A DNA stretch of 64,000 nt from Billgrantia zhangzhouensis (lineage in GTDB: Bacteria > Pseudomonadota > Gammaproteobacteria > Pseudomonadales > Halomonadaceae). A program made the position numbers and the translations under genes. Positions 1 to 11,209 of this stretch are shown one piece after another. Where the stretch lies: positions 124,001 to 188,000 of the forward strand of contig NZ_JABFTT010000001.1 of the NCBI RefSeq assembly GCF_021404465.1, in the 5' to 3' direction. The notes below the pieces were generated by a model, which saw nothing but the letters and a program-made list of their open reading frames with translations, searched no databases and was not told where the DNA came from. Numbering within the stretch: position 1 is the stretch's first letter; each line of letters opens with the position of its first letter.

Positions 1-2
1 CG

Positions 3-1496
3 GTATCGTATGCGTCCCCATCACGCCGATGGCCCTGGGCACTGCTGCCCATCGCCCTGTGGGGGCTCTACCTCTATCTTGCCGAGAGCTTCGGCATCGT
101 CGATCTGAGTGCCGTGTTCTTCCACCTGCAGGCCGGCATGGCGGATCATGGCGGCGTCAGCCGAATCGGGGCAGCGTTTTTCTATACGCTGTCGATGGCC
201 GCCCTGCTGGCTTCCTTCACCTGGCTGGTGCGCCACGATCATCGTTGGCGCCGCGGCGAGCCACTGCTCGCCCTGGTCCTGCTGGCAAGCAATCCCCTGC
301 TGTATGGCGTGGGCCAGCGTGGCGCCGCCATCGTTACCAAGCCTGGGGCCTGGCTCGAACGCCAGTACGTCGAACCGATACTGCTCGAGACGCCCAGGGA
401 CCCGCCCAACCTGCTATTGATGTATCTGGAGAGCATCGAGCGTACCTACGCCGATCGCGACCGATTCGGCGACGCCTATGCCGACCTGGATGCCATCGGC
501 GAACATGGCCTGGTCATCGAGGGTGTCCGTCAGGTCGACAACACCGGCTGGACCATGGCGGGAATGATCGCCAGCCAATGCGGCACTCCCCTGATGCCGG
601 CCGGGCTGCTGCATGACCGGCAATTTTCGCCGCTGGAGAAAGTGGTACCCGGCGTCGACTGCCTCGGCGACCTGCTGTCGGAGCAGGGCTACCGGCTGAC
701 CTACATGGGTGGCGCAAGCGTCAACTTCGCCGGCAAGGGGCTGTTCTATCAGGGACACGGTTTCGATACCGTACTCGGTCGCGAAGAGCTGCAGCCTTTG
801 CTCGACGACCCCGAGTACGTCAACAACTGGGGGCTCTATGATGATTCGCTCTACGAATTCAGCCTGGAGGAATTGCGTCGCCTCAACGCCGGGGATGCCC
901 CCTGGGGCCTGGTCAGCCTGACGATTGCGGGGCACGCCCCTCACGGCTATCCCGCTCAGGCCTGCCTCGACCACCAGGGTGAGTTCGACGGCACTGACAT
1001 CCTCTATTCGGTGGAGTGCTCGGCCTGGCTGGCGCGGGACTTCCTCGAGCGGGCCAGCGCCGAAGGCCTGCTCGACAATACCGTGGTGGTCATCGCCAGC
1101 GATCACCTGACTATGCGGGTCTCGGCCTGGGAGCAGTTGATCCAGGGCGAGCGTGACAATACCTTCATCCTGCTGGGCCCCGGCATCCCCCAGGGGCGCC
1201 AGCAGCGCGAAGCCGCCATGATGGATGCGTTCCCCACCATTCTCGAGGCAATGGGCTTCACCATCGACTGGCATCGTGCCGGCCTTGGGGTTTCGCTGCT
1301 GTCCGACGAGCCGACCCTGCTCGAGGAGCACGGCAAGGAGTTCTTCAACGCCCGCATGCGTGAGGAGATCGCGTTGCAGGAGCGCCTCTGGGAGGGGCTG
1401 GCACCGCCGCGCCAGGACCCCGAGCCGGAGCCCCAGGAACAGGTCGTGGAAACGCCCGAGGATGCCACTGGCGAGGAACCCGCCACGGTGCAGTAG
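3..1496 (+). CDS. opgB: OpgB/MdoB-type phosphoglycerol transferase, 5' end outside window
   Basis: This frame is open from the left edge, so the true start lies upstream and about 497 residues are visible. The N-terminal part has hydrophobic segments that should be inner-membrane helices. The rest is an alkaline-phosphatase-superfamily (sulfatase/LTA-synthase-like) periplasmic domain. It matches E. coli phosphoglycerol transferase I, as I remember it, in several places: YLESIERTY, the GWTMAGMIASQCG segment carrying the probable threonine nucleophile, NNWGLYDDSLY, and the metal-binding ASDHLTM near the end. The family moves phosphoglycerol from phosphatidylglycerol to osmoregulated periplasmic glucans. 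The last ~30 residues are an acidic, proline-rich tail. It converges on waaF with a 9-bp gap and no clear terminator. A related phosphoethanolamine transferase is less likely because the OpgB motif spacing is kept. Confidence 0.8.
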   Translation, partial: VSYASPSRRWPWALLPIALWGLYLYLAESFGIVDLSAVFFHLQAGMADHGGVSRIGAAFFYTLSMAALLASFTWLVRHDHRWRRGEPLLALVLLASNPLLYGVGQRGAAIVTKPGAWLERQYVEPILLETPRDPPNLLLMYLESIERTYADRDRFGDAYADLDAIGEHGLVIEGVRQVDNTGWTMAGMIASQCGTPLMPAGLLHDRQFSPLEKVVPGVDCLGDLLSEQGYRLTYMGGASVNFAGKGLFYQGHGFDTVLGREELQPLLDDPEYVNNWGLYDDSLYEFSLEELRRLNAGDAPWGLVSLTIAGHAPHGYPAQACLDHQGEFDGTDILYSVECSAWLARDFLERASAEGLLDNTVVVIASDHLTMRVSAWEQLIQGERDNTFILLGPGIPQGRQQREAAMMDAFPTILEAMGFTIDWHRAGLGVSLLSDEPTLLEEHGKEFFNARMREEIALQERLWEGLAPPRQDPEPEPQEQVVETPEDATGEEPATVQ

Positions 1497-1505
1497 GCAG
1501 CAGCC

Positions 1506-2552
1506 TCAGCCGTGCGCGAATACCACCGGAGAAGCGGCCAGTACGGCGGCCAGCACACGCTGGGGCGAGAGCTGCACCAGGCAGTTGGTATGTCCCAGCG
1601 GGCAATGGCGTTCGAAGCAGGGCGAACAATCCAGGCCCAGATAGTGGATCACGGCGTTATCGGTCAACGGTGGTGTATAGCCTGGCGAGGACGAACCGTA
1701 GAGCGCATGGACGCGTGTGCCCACCGCGGCGGCCACGTGCATCAGGCCGGAGTCGTTGGTCACCACCTGCCGGCAGTCGGCCAACAGGTCGACTGCATCG
1801 GCCAGACGCGTCTGGCCGCACAGATTATGCACCTGAGGCAGCCCTTCGGCGATCATCTCCCCGGCAGCGGCATCCTTGGGCCCGCCCAGCACGCGTATTT
1901 CGAAACCTTCGGCCACCAGGCGCTCGGCCAGTTCGCGAAAATGCCCCAACGGCCACTGCTTGGCCGGGCCGTATTCGGCGCCGGGCATCATGCCGATGGC
2001 CGGACGAGAAGTCAGTCCCAGGCGGATGCGCAGCTCGATCAGGTTGTCGGTATCGACCCTCAGCCACGGGCGGGGAATGGCAAACTCGCCATCCCGCACC
2101 TCTTCCGCCGCCAGGCCCAGTGCGACGAAGCGCTTGACGGTCTGGTCCAGCACCGTCTTGTCGAGTTCGCGCCTATCGTTGATCACGCCATAGCGCTGTT
2201 CGCCAGTGAACCCCGTACGCCGGGGTATACGGGCCAGGAACGGCACCAGTGCCGACTTCCACGAGCGCGGCAACACGATGGCCCTGTCGAAGCGTCCCCG
2301 CAACTGCCGCGCCAGGGCGCGCCGGGTTCCCCAGCCGAACTCACCGTGACCGACATCGAGGGTCGCCACCTCGTCGACCTCTTCCATGCGTTCGAGGATC
2401 GGCTGCGACCAACCTGGCGCCACGACACCGATGCGACACTCGGGCTGGCGCTGTTTCAGGCTCTTGAACAGGCTCTGCGCCATGACCATATCGCCGACCC
2501 AGGAAGGGCCGACGATCAGGATGCGAGATGTCGGCGTTGCCGCCTGTCTCAT
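1506..2552 (-). CDS. waaF: ADP-heptose--LPS heptosyltransferase II
   Basis: A family-9 glycosyltransferase of 348 residues that adds the second L-glycero-D-manno-heptose to the lipopolysaccharide inner core at the cytoplasmic face of the inner membrane. The N-terminal [19 protein letters not shown] is the family signature, and the C-terminal half carries the ADP-heptose site ([14 protein letters not shown], then [12 protein letters not shown]). I chose the ATG at 2552 because it overlaps the hldD stop as ATGA, the usual sign of translational coupling. An in-frame upstream start at 2573 would add seven residues and overlap hldD by 25 bp. It forms a two-gene operon with hldD, which makes its donor sugar nucleotide; gmhB, an earlier step of that pathway, lies 3.4 kb away. 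Confidence 0.92.
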   Translation of the reverse strand: MRQAATPTSRILIVGPSWVGDMVMAQSLFKSLKQRQPECRIGVVAPGWSQPILERMEEVDEVATLDVGHGEFGWGTRRALARQLRGRFDRAIVLPRSWKSALVPFLARIPRRTGFTGEQRYGVINDRRELDKTVLDQTVKRFVALGLAAEEVRDGEFAIPRPWLRVDTDNLIELRIRLGLTSRPAIGMMPGAEYGPAKQWPLGHFRELAERLVAEGFEIRVLGGPKDAAAGEMIAEGLPQVHNLCGQTRLADAVDLLADCRQVVTNDSGLMHVAAAVGTRVHALYGSSSPGYTPPLTDNAVIHYLGLDCSPCFERHCPLGHTNCLVQLSPQRVLAAVLAASPVVFAHG

Positions 2553-3514
2553 CCCTGCGCCCCGCTCAGCCACTCGAGATACGCCTTCACGCCTTCGGCA
2601 ACGGTACGGAACTCGCGCGTGTAGCCCGCCTCACGCAGGCGCGAGATGTCCGCCCGGGTATAACTCTGGTAGCGCCCCTTGAGCTCCTCGGGAAAGTCGA
2701 TGTACTCGATGCGACCACGGCCGTAGAAATCGATGACCGCCTCGCCGATGGCCTTGAACGGCTCGGCCCGGCCGGAGCCGAGGTTGAAGATACCCGATTT
2801 GCCGGGGTTGTCGAGGAACCACAGGTTGACGTCCACCACGTCGCCGACATAGACGAAGTCGCGACTCTGCATGCCTGCCTCATAGCCGTCCCAAGCACCG
2901 AACAGCCGGAGGTCCTGGCCTGCCCTGACCTGGGTGTGGTTGTGGTAGGCGACGCTCGACATCTTGCCCTTGTGCTGCTCGCGCGGGCCGTAGACGTTGA
3001 AGTAGCGGAACCCCACCACCTGGCTGGAGAACTCATCCCAGTGCTGGCGCACGTACTGGTCGAACAACAGCTTGGAGTAGCCGTAGACGTTCAGCGGCTT
3101 CTCGTACTCGGGCTCCTCGCGGAATACCTGGCTGCCGCCGTAGGTAGCCGCCGAGGAAGCATAGAGGAAGGGAATGCCCTGCTGCTGGCAGTAATGGAGC
3201 AGCACCTTGGAGTACACGAAGTTGTTGTCGAGCATGAAGCGCCCGTCCCACTCGGTGGTGTCCGAGCAGGCGCCTTCGTGGAAGATCGCCTCGATCGGTG
3301 GCAAGCGGGAAGGCTCGCCGCGCAGCGCTGCCTCGATTCGCGCACGAAAGTCGTCCTTGTCGAGATAGTCGCCCAGGGTGCAGTCCGCCAGGTTGACGAA
3401 CTTGGTGCCGTCGCGCAGGTCATCGACGACCAGCACGTCATCCCGCCCGCGCTCATTGAGTGCCTTGACCAGATTCGAGCCGATGAAGCCGGCGCCACCT
3501 GTCACTACGATCAT
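2549..3514 (-). CDS. hldD: ADP-L-glycero-D-manno-heptose 6-epimerase
   Basis: A short-chain dehydrogenase-type epimerase of 321 residues that converts ADP-D-glycero-D-manno-heptose to the L-glycero form, the last step in making the LPS core heptose donor. The Rossmann nucleotide-binding motif TGGAGFIGS is at residues 5-13 and a YGYSK catalytic-type motif lies mid-protein. [15 protein letters not shown] and GKMSSVAYH segments are typical of this family. Length is normal (about 310 in E. coli). The start has GAGG six bases upstream. It is first of the hldD-waaF pair and divergent from glyQ. A 19-bp palindrome sits 15 bp upstream of its start and would form a leader hairpin if transcription starts beyond it. 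Confidence 0.95.
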   Translation of the reverse strand: MIVVTGGAGFIGSNLVKALNERGRDDVLVVDDLRDGTKFVNLADCTLGDYLDKDDFRARIEAALRGEPSRLPPIEAIFHEGACSDTTEWDGRFMLDNNFVYSKVLLHYCQQQGIPFLYASSAATYGGSQVFREEPEYEKPLNVYGYSKLLFDQYVRQHWDEFSSQVVGFRYFNVYGPREQHKGKMSSVAYHNHTQVRAGQDLRLFGAWDGYEAGMQSRDFVYVGDVVDVNLWFLDNPGKSGIFNLGSGRAEPFKAIGEAVIDFYGRGRIEYIDFPEELKGRYQSYTRADISRLREAGYTREFRTVAEGVKAYLEWLSGAQG

Positions 3515-3528
3515 TGTGAACCTCGCTG

Positions 3529-3547
3529 AGGCGCAACCGTTGCGCCT
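3529..3547. repeat. 19-bp palindrome between hldD and glyQ
   Basis: AGGCGCAAC, a single C, then GTTGCGCCT: nine-base perfect arms around one central base. It lies in the divergent hldD-glyQ promoter region, just upstream of the likely glyQ promoter. It could be an operator or a 5' leader hairpin for hldD; no regulator can be named from the sequence. Confidence 0.5.
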
Positions 3548-3580
3548 ATAACCGATGTGCCTGTGATTGTATACTTGACG
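3546..3580 (+). promoter_or_regulatory. Possible glyQS promoter
   Basis: A good -10 hexamer TATACT is at 3570-3575. No convincing -35 is found 17 bases upstream (the region is TATAAC-like at 3547-3552). Transcription would begin near 3582. That rules out the in-frame start at 3557 for glyQ and favours 3593 or 3614. Confidence 0.35.
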
Positions 3581-3613
3581 CCCTGTGAATTCATGGCCAA
3601 CGGTGCTTCCGCA

Positions 3614-4630
3614 ATGACTCCCTCGTCAAACCCGTCGCAGACGCTCTCGACACCTTCGTCGACCTCGGCTCCAGGGTCGACGCCAGACGCGACCACATTT
3701 CAGGGCCTGATACTCGCCCTGCAACAGTACTGGGCCGAACAAGGCTGCGTGGTGCTCCAACCTCTGGACATGGAGGTCGGGGCCGGCACCTTCCACCCAG
3801 CCACCTTCCTGCGCTCCATCGGCCCGGAGACCTGGAATGCCGCCTACGTGCAGCCCTCCCGTCGCCCCACCGATGGCCGCTACGGCGAGAACCCCAACCG
3901 TCTGCAGCACTACTACCAGTTCCAGGTCGTCATGAAACCCTCTCCGGCCGACCTGCAGGAGCGCTTCCTCGGCTCGCTGGTGCGGCTGGGCATCGACCCG
4001 CTGGTACATGACATTCGCTTCGTCGAGGACAACTGGGAGTCGCCGACGCTGGGCGCCTGGGGCCTGGGCTGGGAGGTGTGGCTCAACGGCATGGAGGTGA
4101 CGCAGTTCACCTACTTCCAACAGGCCGGCGGCCTGGAGTGTTACCCGGTCACCGGCGAGCTCACCTACGGTCTCGAACGCATCGCCATGTACCTGCAGAA
4201 CGTCGACAGCGTTTACGACCTGGTATGGACCATCGCCCCGGACGGCACCAAGGTCACCTACGGCGATGTCTACCTGCAAAATGAGCGCGAGCAGTCGGCG
4301 TACAACTTCGAACATGCCGAGGTACCGGTCCTGTTCAACGCCTTCGACCACCACGAGCGCGAGTGCGCCAAGCTGCTTGAGGCGGGGCTGCCGCTGCCGG
4401 CCTATGAGCAGGTGCTCAAGGCCTCCCATACCTTCAACCTGCTGGATGCCCGCCACGCCATCTCGGTGACCGAACGGCAGCGCTTCATCCTGCGTGTGCG
4501 CACCATGGCCCGCGACGTGGCCCATGCCTATTACGCCTCGCGCAAGGCCGCCGGCTTCCCGCTGGCCCCCGAAGCCCTGCGCCAGGAGCTGCTGGCTCAG
4601 GACATGAACGCCGAACAGGGAGACGCGTAA
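3614..4630 (+). CDS. glyQ: Glycyl-tRNA synthetase alpha subunit
   Basis: The alpha subunit of the bacterial (alpha-beta)2 glycyl-tRNA synthetase, which carries the class II catalytic core that activates glycine and charges tRNA-Gly. The core begins at [13 protein letters not shown] and continues with [19 protein letters not shown] and [19 protein letters not shown], all diagnostic. As started here the protein is 338 residues, against about 303 in E. coli. The excess is an N-terminal Ser/Thr/Pro-rich tail of about 27 residues with no internal ATG, GTG or TTG, so the tail appears real. An alternative ATG at 3593 adds seven residues; neither start has a strong Shine-Dalgarno. The stop overlaps the glyS start (TAATG), so the two subunits should be translationally coupled. 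Confidence 0.93.
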   Translation: MTPSSNPSQTLSTPSSTSAPGSTPDATTFQGLILALQQYWAEQGCVVLQPLDMEVGAGTFHPATFLRSIGPETWNAAYVQPSRRPTDGRYGENPNRLQHYYQFQVVMKPSPADLQERFLGSLVRLGIDPLVHDIRFVEDNWESPTLGAWGLGWEVWLNGMEVTQFTYFQQAGGLECYPVTGELTYGLERIAMYLQNVDSVYDLVWTIAPDGTKVTYGDVYLQNEREQSAYNFEHAEVPVLFNAFDHHERECAKLLEAGLPLPAYEQVLKASHTFNLLDARHAISVTERQRFILRVRTMARDVAHAYYASRKAAGFPLAPEALRQELLAQDMNAEQGDA

Positions 4631-6696
4631 TGGCCACCAACACCTTCTTGATCGAACTAGGCGTCGAGGAACTGCCGCCAAGCGCCATCGACGCGCTCTC
4701 GGACGCGCTGGCCGAGGGCATCCGCCGTGGCCTGGACGATGCCGAAGTTGCCTTCAGCGACATTCGCGCCTATGCCACCCCGCGCCGCCTGGCGGTACAG
4801 GTCACCGAGCTGGCCGACAAGCAGCCGGACCGCGAAGTGGAGCGCCGCGGGCCGGCCCTCGCCGCCGCCTACAAGGATGGCCAGCCGACCAAGGCCGCCG
4901 AAGGCTTTGCCCGTTCCTGTGGCGTCGAAGTGACCGACCTGATCCACCTGGAAACCGACAAGGGCACCTGGCTCGGTTACCGCGAACAGCAGCAGGGCGA
5001 AGCCACCACACGACTGCTGCCGGCCATCGTCGGCAAGGCGATCTCCGCCCTGCCAGTACCCAAGAACATGCGCTGGGGCTCCTCGCGGGTCGAATTCTCG
5101 CGGCCGGTGCACTGGCTGGTGATGCTCTATGGCAGCGAGGTGGTCGAGGCCGAAGCACTGGGACTCAAGGCCGGCCGCACCACTCGCGGCCATCGCTTCC
5201 ATGCCCCCGAGGCCATCGAACTGGCTCACGCCGACGACTATCTGACTGCCCTTGAGCAGGCCTGGGTGCTGGCCGATCGCGAGCTGCGCCGTGAGCGTAT
5301 TCGCGAACAGGTACTGGCCGAGGCCGAGGTCCAGGACGCCCAGGCGGTGATCGACGAGGCCCTGCTCATCGAAGTGAGCGGCCTGGTGGAATGGCCGGTG
5401 GCACTGGCCGGCAGCTTCGACGAGCGTTTCCTCGAGGTCCCAGCGGAGTGCCTGATCTCCTCGATGAAGGCCAACCAGAAATACTTCCACCTGCTCGACG
5501 ACCAGGGCCGGCTCAAGCCGCAGTTCATCACCATCTCGAACATCGACAGCCAGGATCCGCAGCAGGTGATCGAAGGCAATGAGAAGGTAATTCGACCGCG
5601 CCTGGCCGATGCTGCCTTCTTCTACGACACCGATCGCAAGCAGCCGTTGGCCTCACGCATCGGTGGCCTGGCCAACGTGGTGTTCCAACAGCAGCTCGGC
5701 ACCCTGGCCGACAAGGCGCACCGCAGCGCCGCGGTGGCCGCCTTCATTGCCGGGCGTATCGGCGGCGATATGGCCAAAGCTCGCCGTGCCGCTGAACTCG
5801 CCAAGTGCGATCTCGTCACCGAGATGGTGCTCGAGTTCCCCGAGCTGCAGGGCATCATGGGACGTTACTACGCCACCCATGACGGCGAGCCCGCCGAAGT
5901 GGCCCAGGCCCTCGAAGAGCAGTACCTGCCGCGCTTCGCCGGTGATGAGATCCCGACCAGCCCTACCGGCCAGGCATTGGCGCTCGCCGACCGCCTGGAC
6001 ACCCTGACAGGCATTTTCGGTATCGGCCAGCGGCCCAGCGGCACCAAGGACCCGTTCGCCCTGCGTCGTGCCGCCATCGGTGTGCTCAACATCATGATCA
6101 AGGGCGAGCTGGACCTCGACCTGCGCGAGCTGCTCGAACTGGCCGCCGCACAGCATCAAGAGCTGCCCTATGCAGAGAACCTGGTCGAGGAAGTACTCGG
6201 CTACATGCTCGATCGCTTCCGCGCCTGGGGGCAGGACGAAGGCATCCCCGCCGAGGTCTACCTGGCGGTGCGGGCCCGCCCGGTGACCAAGCCGCTGGAT
6301 TTCTCACGCCGCCTGCGTGCCGTGCATGCCTTCACTCAGCGCGAGGAAGCCGCTGCACTCGCGGCCGCCAACAAGCGGGTTTCCAACATCCTGGCCAAGC
6401 AGGCCGATGAGGTCGGCAACCAGGTCGACGCCAGCCAGTTGCAGGAAGCCGCCGAGCAGACCCTGTTCGATGCCGTCTCGTCGAGCCGCGAGCGCGTCAT
6501 GCCACTGTTCGCCGAGGGGCGCTATCGTGAAGCGCTGGACATTCTTGCAGGGCTGCGCGCTCCAGTGGATGGCTTCTTCGATGATGTCATGGTCATGGCC
6601 GACGACGATGCCATTCGTCGTAACCGCCTGGCACTGCTGGCCCAGCTCCAAGGCCTGTTCCTCGAGGTTGCCGATATCGCCCTGCTGCAGCAATAA
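4630..6696 (+). CDS. glyS: Glycyl-tRNA synthetase beta subunit
   Basis: The 688-residue beta subunit, about the same as E. coli GlyS (689), which binds the tRNA and pairs with GlyQ. The N-terminus TFLIELGVEELPPSAI is the family hallmark. Further diagnostic stretches are KNMRWGSSRVEFSRPVHW, ISSMKANQKYFHL and ADAAFFYDTDRK. The C-terminal region (from about residue 560) corresponds to the DALR-type anticodon-binding domain. Its ATG shares one base with the glyQ stop. A strong intrinsic terminator follows 16 bp after the stop, so glyQS is a self-contained two-gene operon. Confidence 0.96.
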   Translation: MATNTFLIELGVEELPPSAIDALSDALAEGIRRGLDDAEVAFSDIRAYATPRRLAVQVTELADKQPDREVERRGPALAAAYKDGQPTKAAEGFARSCGVEVTDLIHLETDKGTWLGYREQQQGEATTRLLPAIVGKAISALPVPKNMRWGSSRVEFSRPVHWLVMLYGSEVVEAEALGLKAGRTTRGHRFHAPEAIELAHADDYLTALEQAWVLADRELRRERIREQVLAEAEVQDAQAVIDEALLIEVSGLVEWPVALAGSFDERFLEVPAECLISSMKANQKYFHLLDDQGRLKPQFITISNIDSQDPQQVIEGNEKVIRPRLADAAFFYDTDRKQPLASRIGGLANVVFQQQLGTLADKAHRSAAVAAFIAGRIGGDMAKARRAAELAKCDLVTEMVLEFPELQGIMGRYYATHDGEPAEVAQALEEQYLPRFAGDEIPTSPTGQALALADRLDTLTGIFGIGQRPSGTKDPFALRRAAIGVLNIMIKGELDLDLRELLELAAAQHQELPYAENLVEEVLGYMLDRFRAWGQDEGIPAEVYLAVRARPVTKPLDFSRRLRAVHAFTQREEAAALAAANKRVSNILAKQADEVGNQVDASQLQEAAEQTLFDAVSSSRERVMPLFAEGRYREALDILAGLRAPVDGFFDDVMVMADDDAIRRNRLALLAQLQGLFLEVADIALLQQ

Positions 6697-6712
6697 GACG
6701 CTTGGTACCCCC

Positions 6713-6744
6713 ACCGGCCGAGGCATTTGCCCGGCCGGTTTTTT
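6713..6744 (+). terminator. Intrinsic terminator of glyQS
   Basis: ACCGGCCG at 6713-6720 pairs with CGGCCGGT at 6732-6739 around an 11-base loop, followed by a run of six T ending at 6744. Confidence 0.85.
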
Positions 6745-6757
6745 ATTGCACTCATGA

Positions 6758-6773
6758 CGTTTCACGTGAAACC
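6758..6773. other. parS site 1 (14-bp core)
   Basis: The 14-bp palindrome GTTTCACGTGAAAC is at 6759-6772, with the outer bases C and C instead of the T and A of the full consensus. It is a near-perfect chromosomal parS, the ParB-binding centromere-like site. It lies between the glyS terminator and gmhB. Confidence 0.85.
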
Positions 6774-6840
6774 CATCGCCGGAGACAGCGCTTTCAACGC
6801 CCTGCTTCCGATGCACATGAGGCAATGACTTGGCAGGAAG

Positions 6841-6856
6841 TGTTTCACGTGAAACA
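6841..6856. other. parS site 2
   Basis: A perfect 16-bp palindrome, TGTTTCACGTGAAACA, matching the bacterial chromosomal parS consensus. It is 83 bp from site 1, in the leader of gmhB. Confidence 0.93.
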
Positions 6857-6898
6857 CTTCCTCCTTCTTCTCCGACCCCTTAGCTTTTGGTGCGCGAC

Positions 6899-7453
6899 AT
6901 GCCCGATGCCTCCAGGCTCGTCATCCTCGACAGGGACGGCGTCATCAATCGAGACTCCGACGCCTACATCAAGTCACTGGACGAGTGGATCCCCTACCCC
7001 TCCTCAATCGAGGCCATTGCACGCCTGACGCGTGCCGGCTGGACGGTGGCCGTTGCCACCAACCAGTCCGGCATTTCCCGCGGCTACTACGATGAAGCAA
7101 CGCTGGCAACGATGCATGCCGAACTCGAAAGACGGGTTGGCGATGCAGGAGGAAAGATCGCGCATATCGCTTACTGTCCGCATGGACCCGATGACGGCTG
7201 CACATGTCGCAAGCCATTACCAGGCCTGCTCGAGGAAGTTCGTGCCGCCTTGGGACTGGAGAGCCTCGCAGGCAGCTGGATGGTAGGCGACAGTCTGCGC
7301 GACCTTCAGGCCGGCGAACCCATGGGCTGCCGCCCGGTGCTGGTCAGAACCGGCAAGGGAAGCAAGACCGAAGCCAAGGGCGTGGGCCTAGAGGGTGCTT
7401 TGATTTTCGACGACCTGGCCGGCTTCGTCGACTGGCTGCTCGCAAGCCGCTGA
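6899..7453 (+). CDS. gmhB: D-glycero-beta-D-manno-heptose-1,7-bisphosphate 7-phosphatase
   Basis: A HAD-superfamily phosphatase of 184 residues that removes the 7-phosphate during synthesis of ADP-heptose, upstream of HldD and WaaF in the same pathway. The catalytic motif LDRDGVIN is at about residues 10-17, with the two aspartates of HAD motif I. ATNQSGISRGYY is motif II, CPHGPDDGCTCRKP is the zinc-binding loop typical of GmhB, and MVGDSLRDL is the C-terminal acidic motif. I start at the ATG at 6899; upstream GTG and TTG codons in frame are possible. Its leader holds two parS sites, so ParB spreading could affect its transcription (inference). In pseudomonads a gmhB gene also sits next to glyS. 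Confidence 0.93.
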   Translation: MPDASRLVILDRDGVINRDSDAYIKSLDEWIPYPSSIEAIARLTRAGWTVAVATNQSGISRGYYDEATLATMHAELERRVGDAGGKIAHIAYCPHGPDDGCTCRKPLPGLLEEVRAALGLESLAGSWMVGDSLRDLQAGEPMGCRPVLVRTGKGSKTEAKGVGLEGALIFDDLAGFVDWLLASR

Positions 7454-7507
7454 GCGTACGAGCGCGTAGCGGGACTGGCCGTAGTGCAGCAGGTCTCACG
7501 CTGCGAC

Positions 7508-7546
7508 AAAAAAGGGCCAGTTCAAATGAACCGGCCCTTTTCTTTT
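7508..7546. terminator. Bidirectional terminator between gmhB and gyrB
   Basis: AAAAGGGCC and GTTC (7510-7523, one mismatched base between) pair with GAAC and GGCCCTTTT (7528-7541) around an AAAT loop. T runs occur on both sides in the appropriate strand (TTTTCTTTT on plus, TTTTTT on minus). It should end both the gmhB transcript and the dnaA-dnaN-recF-gyrB transcript. Confidence 0.88.
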
Positions 7547-7553
7547 GAAGCGG

Positions 7554-7569
7554 TGTTTCACGTGAAACA
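7554..7569. other. parS site 3
   Basis: A perfect TGTTTCACGTGAAACA, 10 bp beyond the gyrB stop and next to the bidirectional terminator. The palindrome extends outward to a 24-bp inverted repeat (GCGG...CCGC). Confidence 0.93.
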
Positions 7570-7579
7570 CCGCAGCGGC

Positions 7580-10003
<2,424 letters not shown>

Positions 10004-11128
10004 CTACTCCGTCATGAAGTCTATCTGTGCCTGGGGCACTAGCTGCCCGGTTCCAACTGGCGACTGTTTCACGTGAAACATCGCGGCTGGCGTGTGGGAC
10101 TCCCAGGGGCCCACCAGGGCATCGTGTTCGACACTTGTGATGAAAGCCTGGCAACGCATCGACTCCAGCAGCCGGCAAAAGACACGCCGATGCTTAGCGT
10201 CGAGTTCGGCCGGCAGATCATCGACCAGATAAAGACAGCTGCGGCCGGTCATCCGTTCCAGCAGTCTTCCTTGCGCCAGCTTGAGCGCGCTTACCACGAG
10301 CTTTTGCTGGCCCCGTGAAAGCACCTCGATGGCAGGGCGTCGACCCAGCCGAATTCGCAGGTCGGCGCGCTGCGGACCGTTCTGGGTAAATCCCATCTGG
10401 CGATCCGTCATGCGCCCCTGCTCAAGTACGTCGAGCAGTGAACGCTGCTTGTCCCAACCTCGGGAGTAACGCAAACTCAGCGCAGGCAGCTCAATCAACC
10501 TGCTCAGCGTTTCCTCGAAGACGGGAACGAACTGGGTCATCCATTCCAGCCGCAGGGCATCGATTCGCTCGCCCCATTGGGCCAGTTCCTGCTCCCAGGC
10601 GGCCATGCTATTGGCATCCATTCTATCATGCCTGAGGAGTGCATTCCGATGCTTCAGTGCACGTTTGGCGCGCCTCCAGGCATCGTAGAAGCCGTGTTTC
10701 ACGTGAAACACTCCCCAGTCGAGAAATTCGCGCCGACCGGCAGGTGGCCCCTCGAGCAGTCGAAAAGCATCGGGGTTGACCAACTGCAACGGCAAGGCCT
10801 CGATCAATTGCGCCAGGCGCGGCACTCGTTCACCACCCATGCGCATCTCAAGCTCGACCGCCTCGCGTGACCGGCGTATGCCGATAGGCATGGGAGTCTC
10901 CCCGGCCAAACGGGCGAAAAGCGTCATCTCCGGGGCCTCGTGGGAAATGACGTGTTTCAGCTGCCGGGTGCGGAAGGAGCGCCCCATGCCGAGGATGTGC
11001 AGCCCCTCGAGGAGGCTGGTCTTACCGCTGCCGTTGGGCCCCACGATCAGGTTGATGCCAGGGCTCGGCGTGAGGTCGAGCGCCTCGAGGTTCCTCAGGC
11101 CGGTAAAAGCGAGGCGATCGATCAGCAT
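10004..11128 (-). CDS. recF: DNA replication and repair protein RecF
   Basis: A 374-residue SMC-like ABC ATPase that loads RecA on gapped DNA with RecO and RecR. Walker A GPNGSGKT is at residues 30-37, the ABC signature LSRGQQKLVVSALKLAQG in the C-terminal half, and Walker B YLVDDLPAELD near residue 310. Two short stretches, FHVKH at about 141-145 and FHVKQ at about 351-355, are encoded by perfect 16-bp parS palindromes. The second lies close to the C-terminus, in a segment that looks poorly conserved. The gene is 81 bp from dnaN and 3 bp from gyrB in the same operon. Confidence 0.97.
   Translation of the reverse strand: MLIDRLAFTGLRNLEALDLTPSPGINLIVGPNGSGKTSLLEGLHILGMGRSFRTRQLKHVISHEAPEMTLFARLAGETPMPIGIRRSREAVELEMRMGGERVPRLAQLIEALPLQLVNPDAFRLLEGPPAGRREFLDWGVFHVKHGFYDAWRRAKRALKHRNALLRHDRMDANSMAAWEQELAQWGERIDALRLEWMTQFVPVFEETLSRLIELPALSLRYSRGWDKQRSLLDVLEQGRMTDRQMGFTQNGPQRADLRIRLGRRPAIEVLSRGQQKLVVSALKLAQGRLLERMTGRSCLYLVDDLPAELDAKHRRVFCRLLESMRCQAFITSVEHDALVGPWESHTPAAMFHVKQSPVGTGQLVPQAQIDFMTE
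10065..10080. other. parS site 4, inside recF
   Basis: A perfect TGTTTCACGTGAAACA within the 3' end of recF, encoding the residues MFHVKQ in the recF frame. Confidence 0.92.
10695..10710. other. parS site 5, inside recF
   Basis: A perfect TGTTTCACGTGAAACA inside the recF coding sequence, encoding VFHVKH around residue 141. It is the site nearest to the dnaA-rpmH origin candidate (about 3.2 kb). Confidence 0.92.
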
Positions 11129-11209
11129 GAAGCACTATGCAGCGTACGAACGTGTCCGACTGTATCGCACGACAGCCGGGCACGGTGAGAGATGAGACCC
11201 CTGGGTACT

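Noticed and set aside
414..1331. Long minus-strand open frame of about 305 codons opposite the opgB-like gene.
   Set aside because: It is the antisense shadow of a gene with clear sulfatase/OpgB motifs and has no family resemblance itself.
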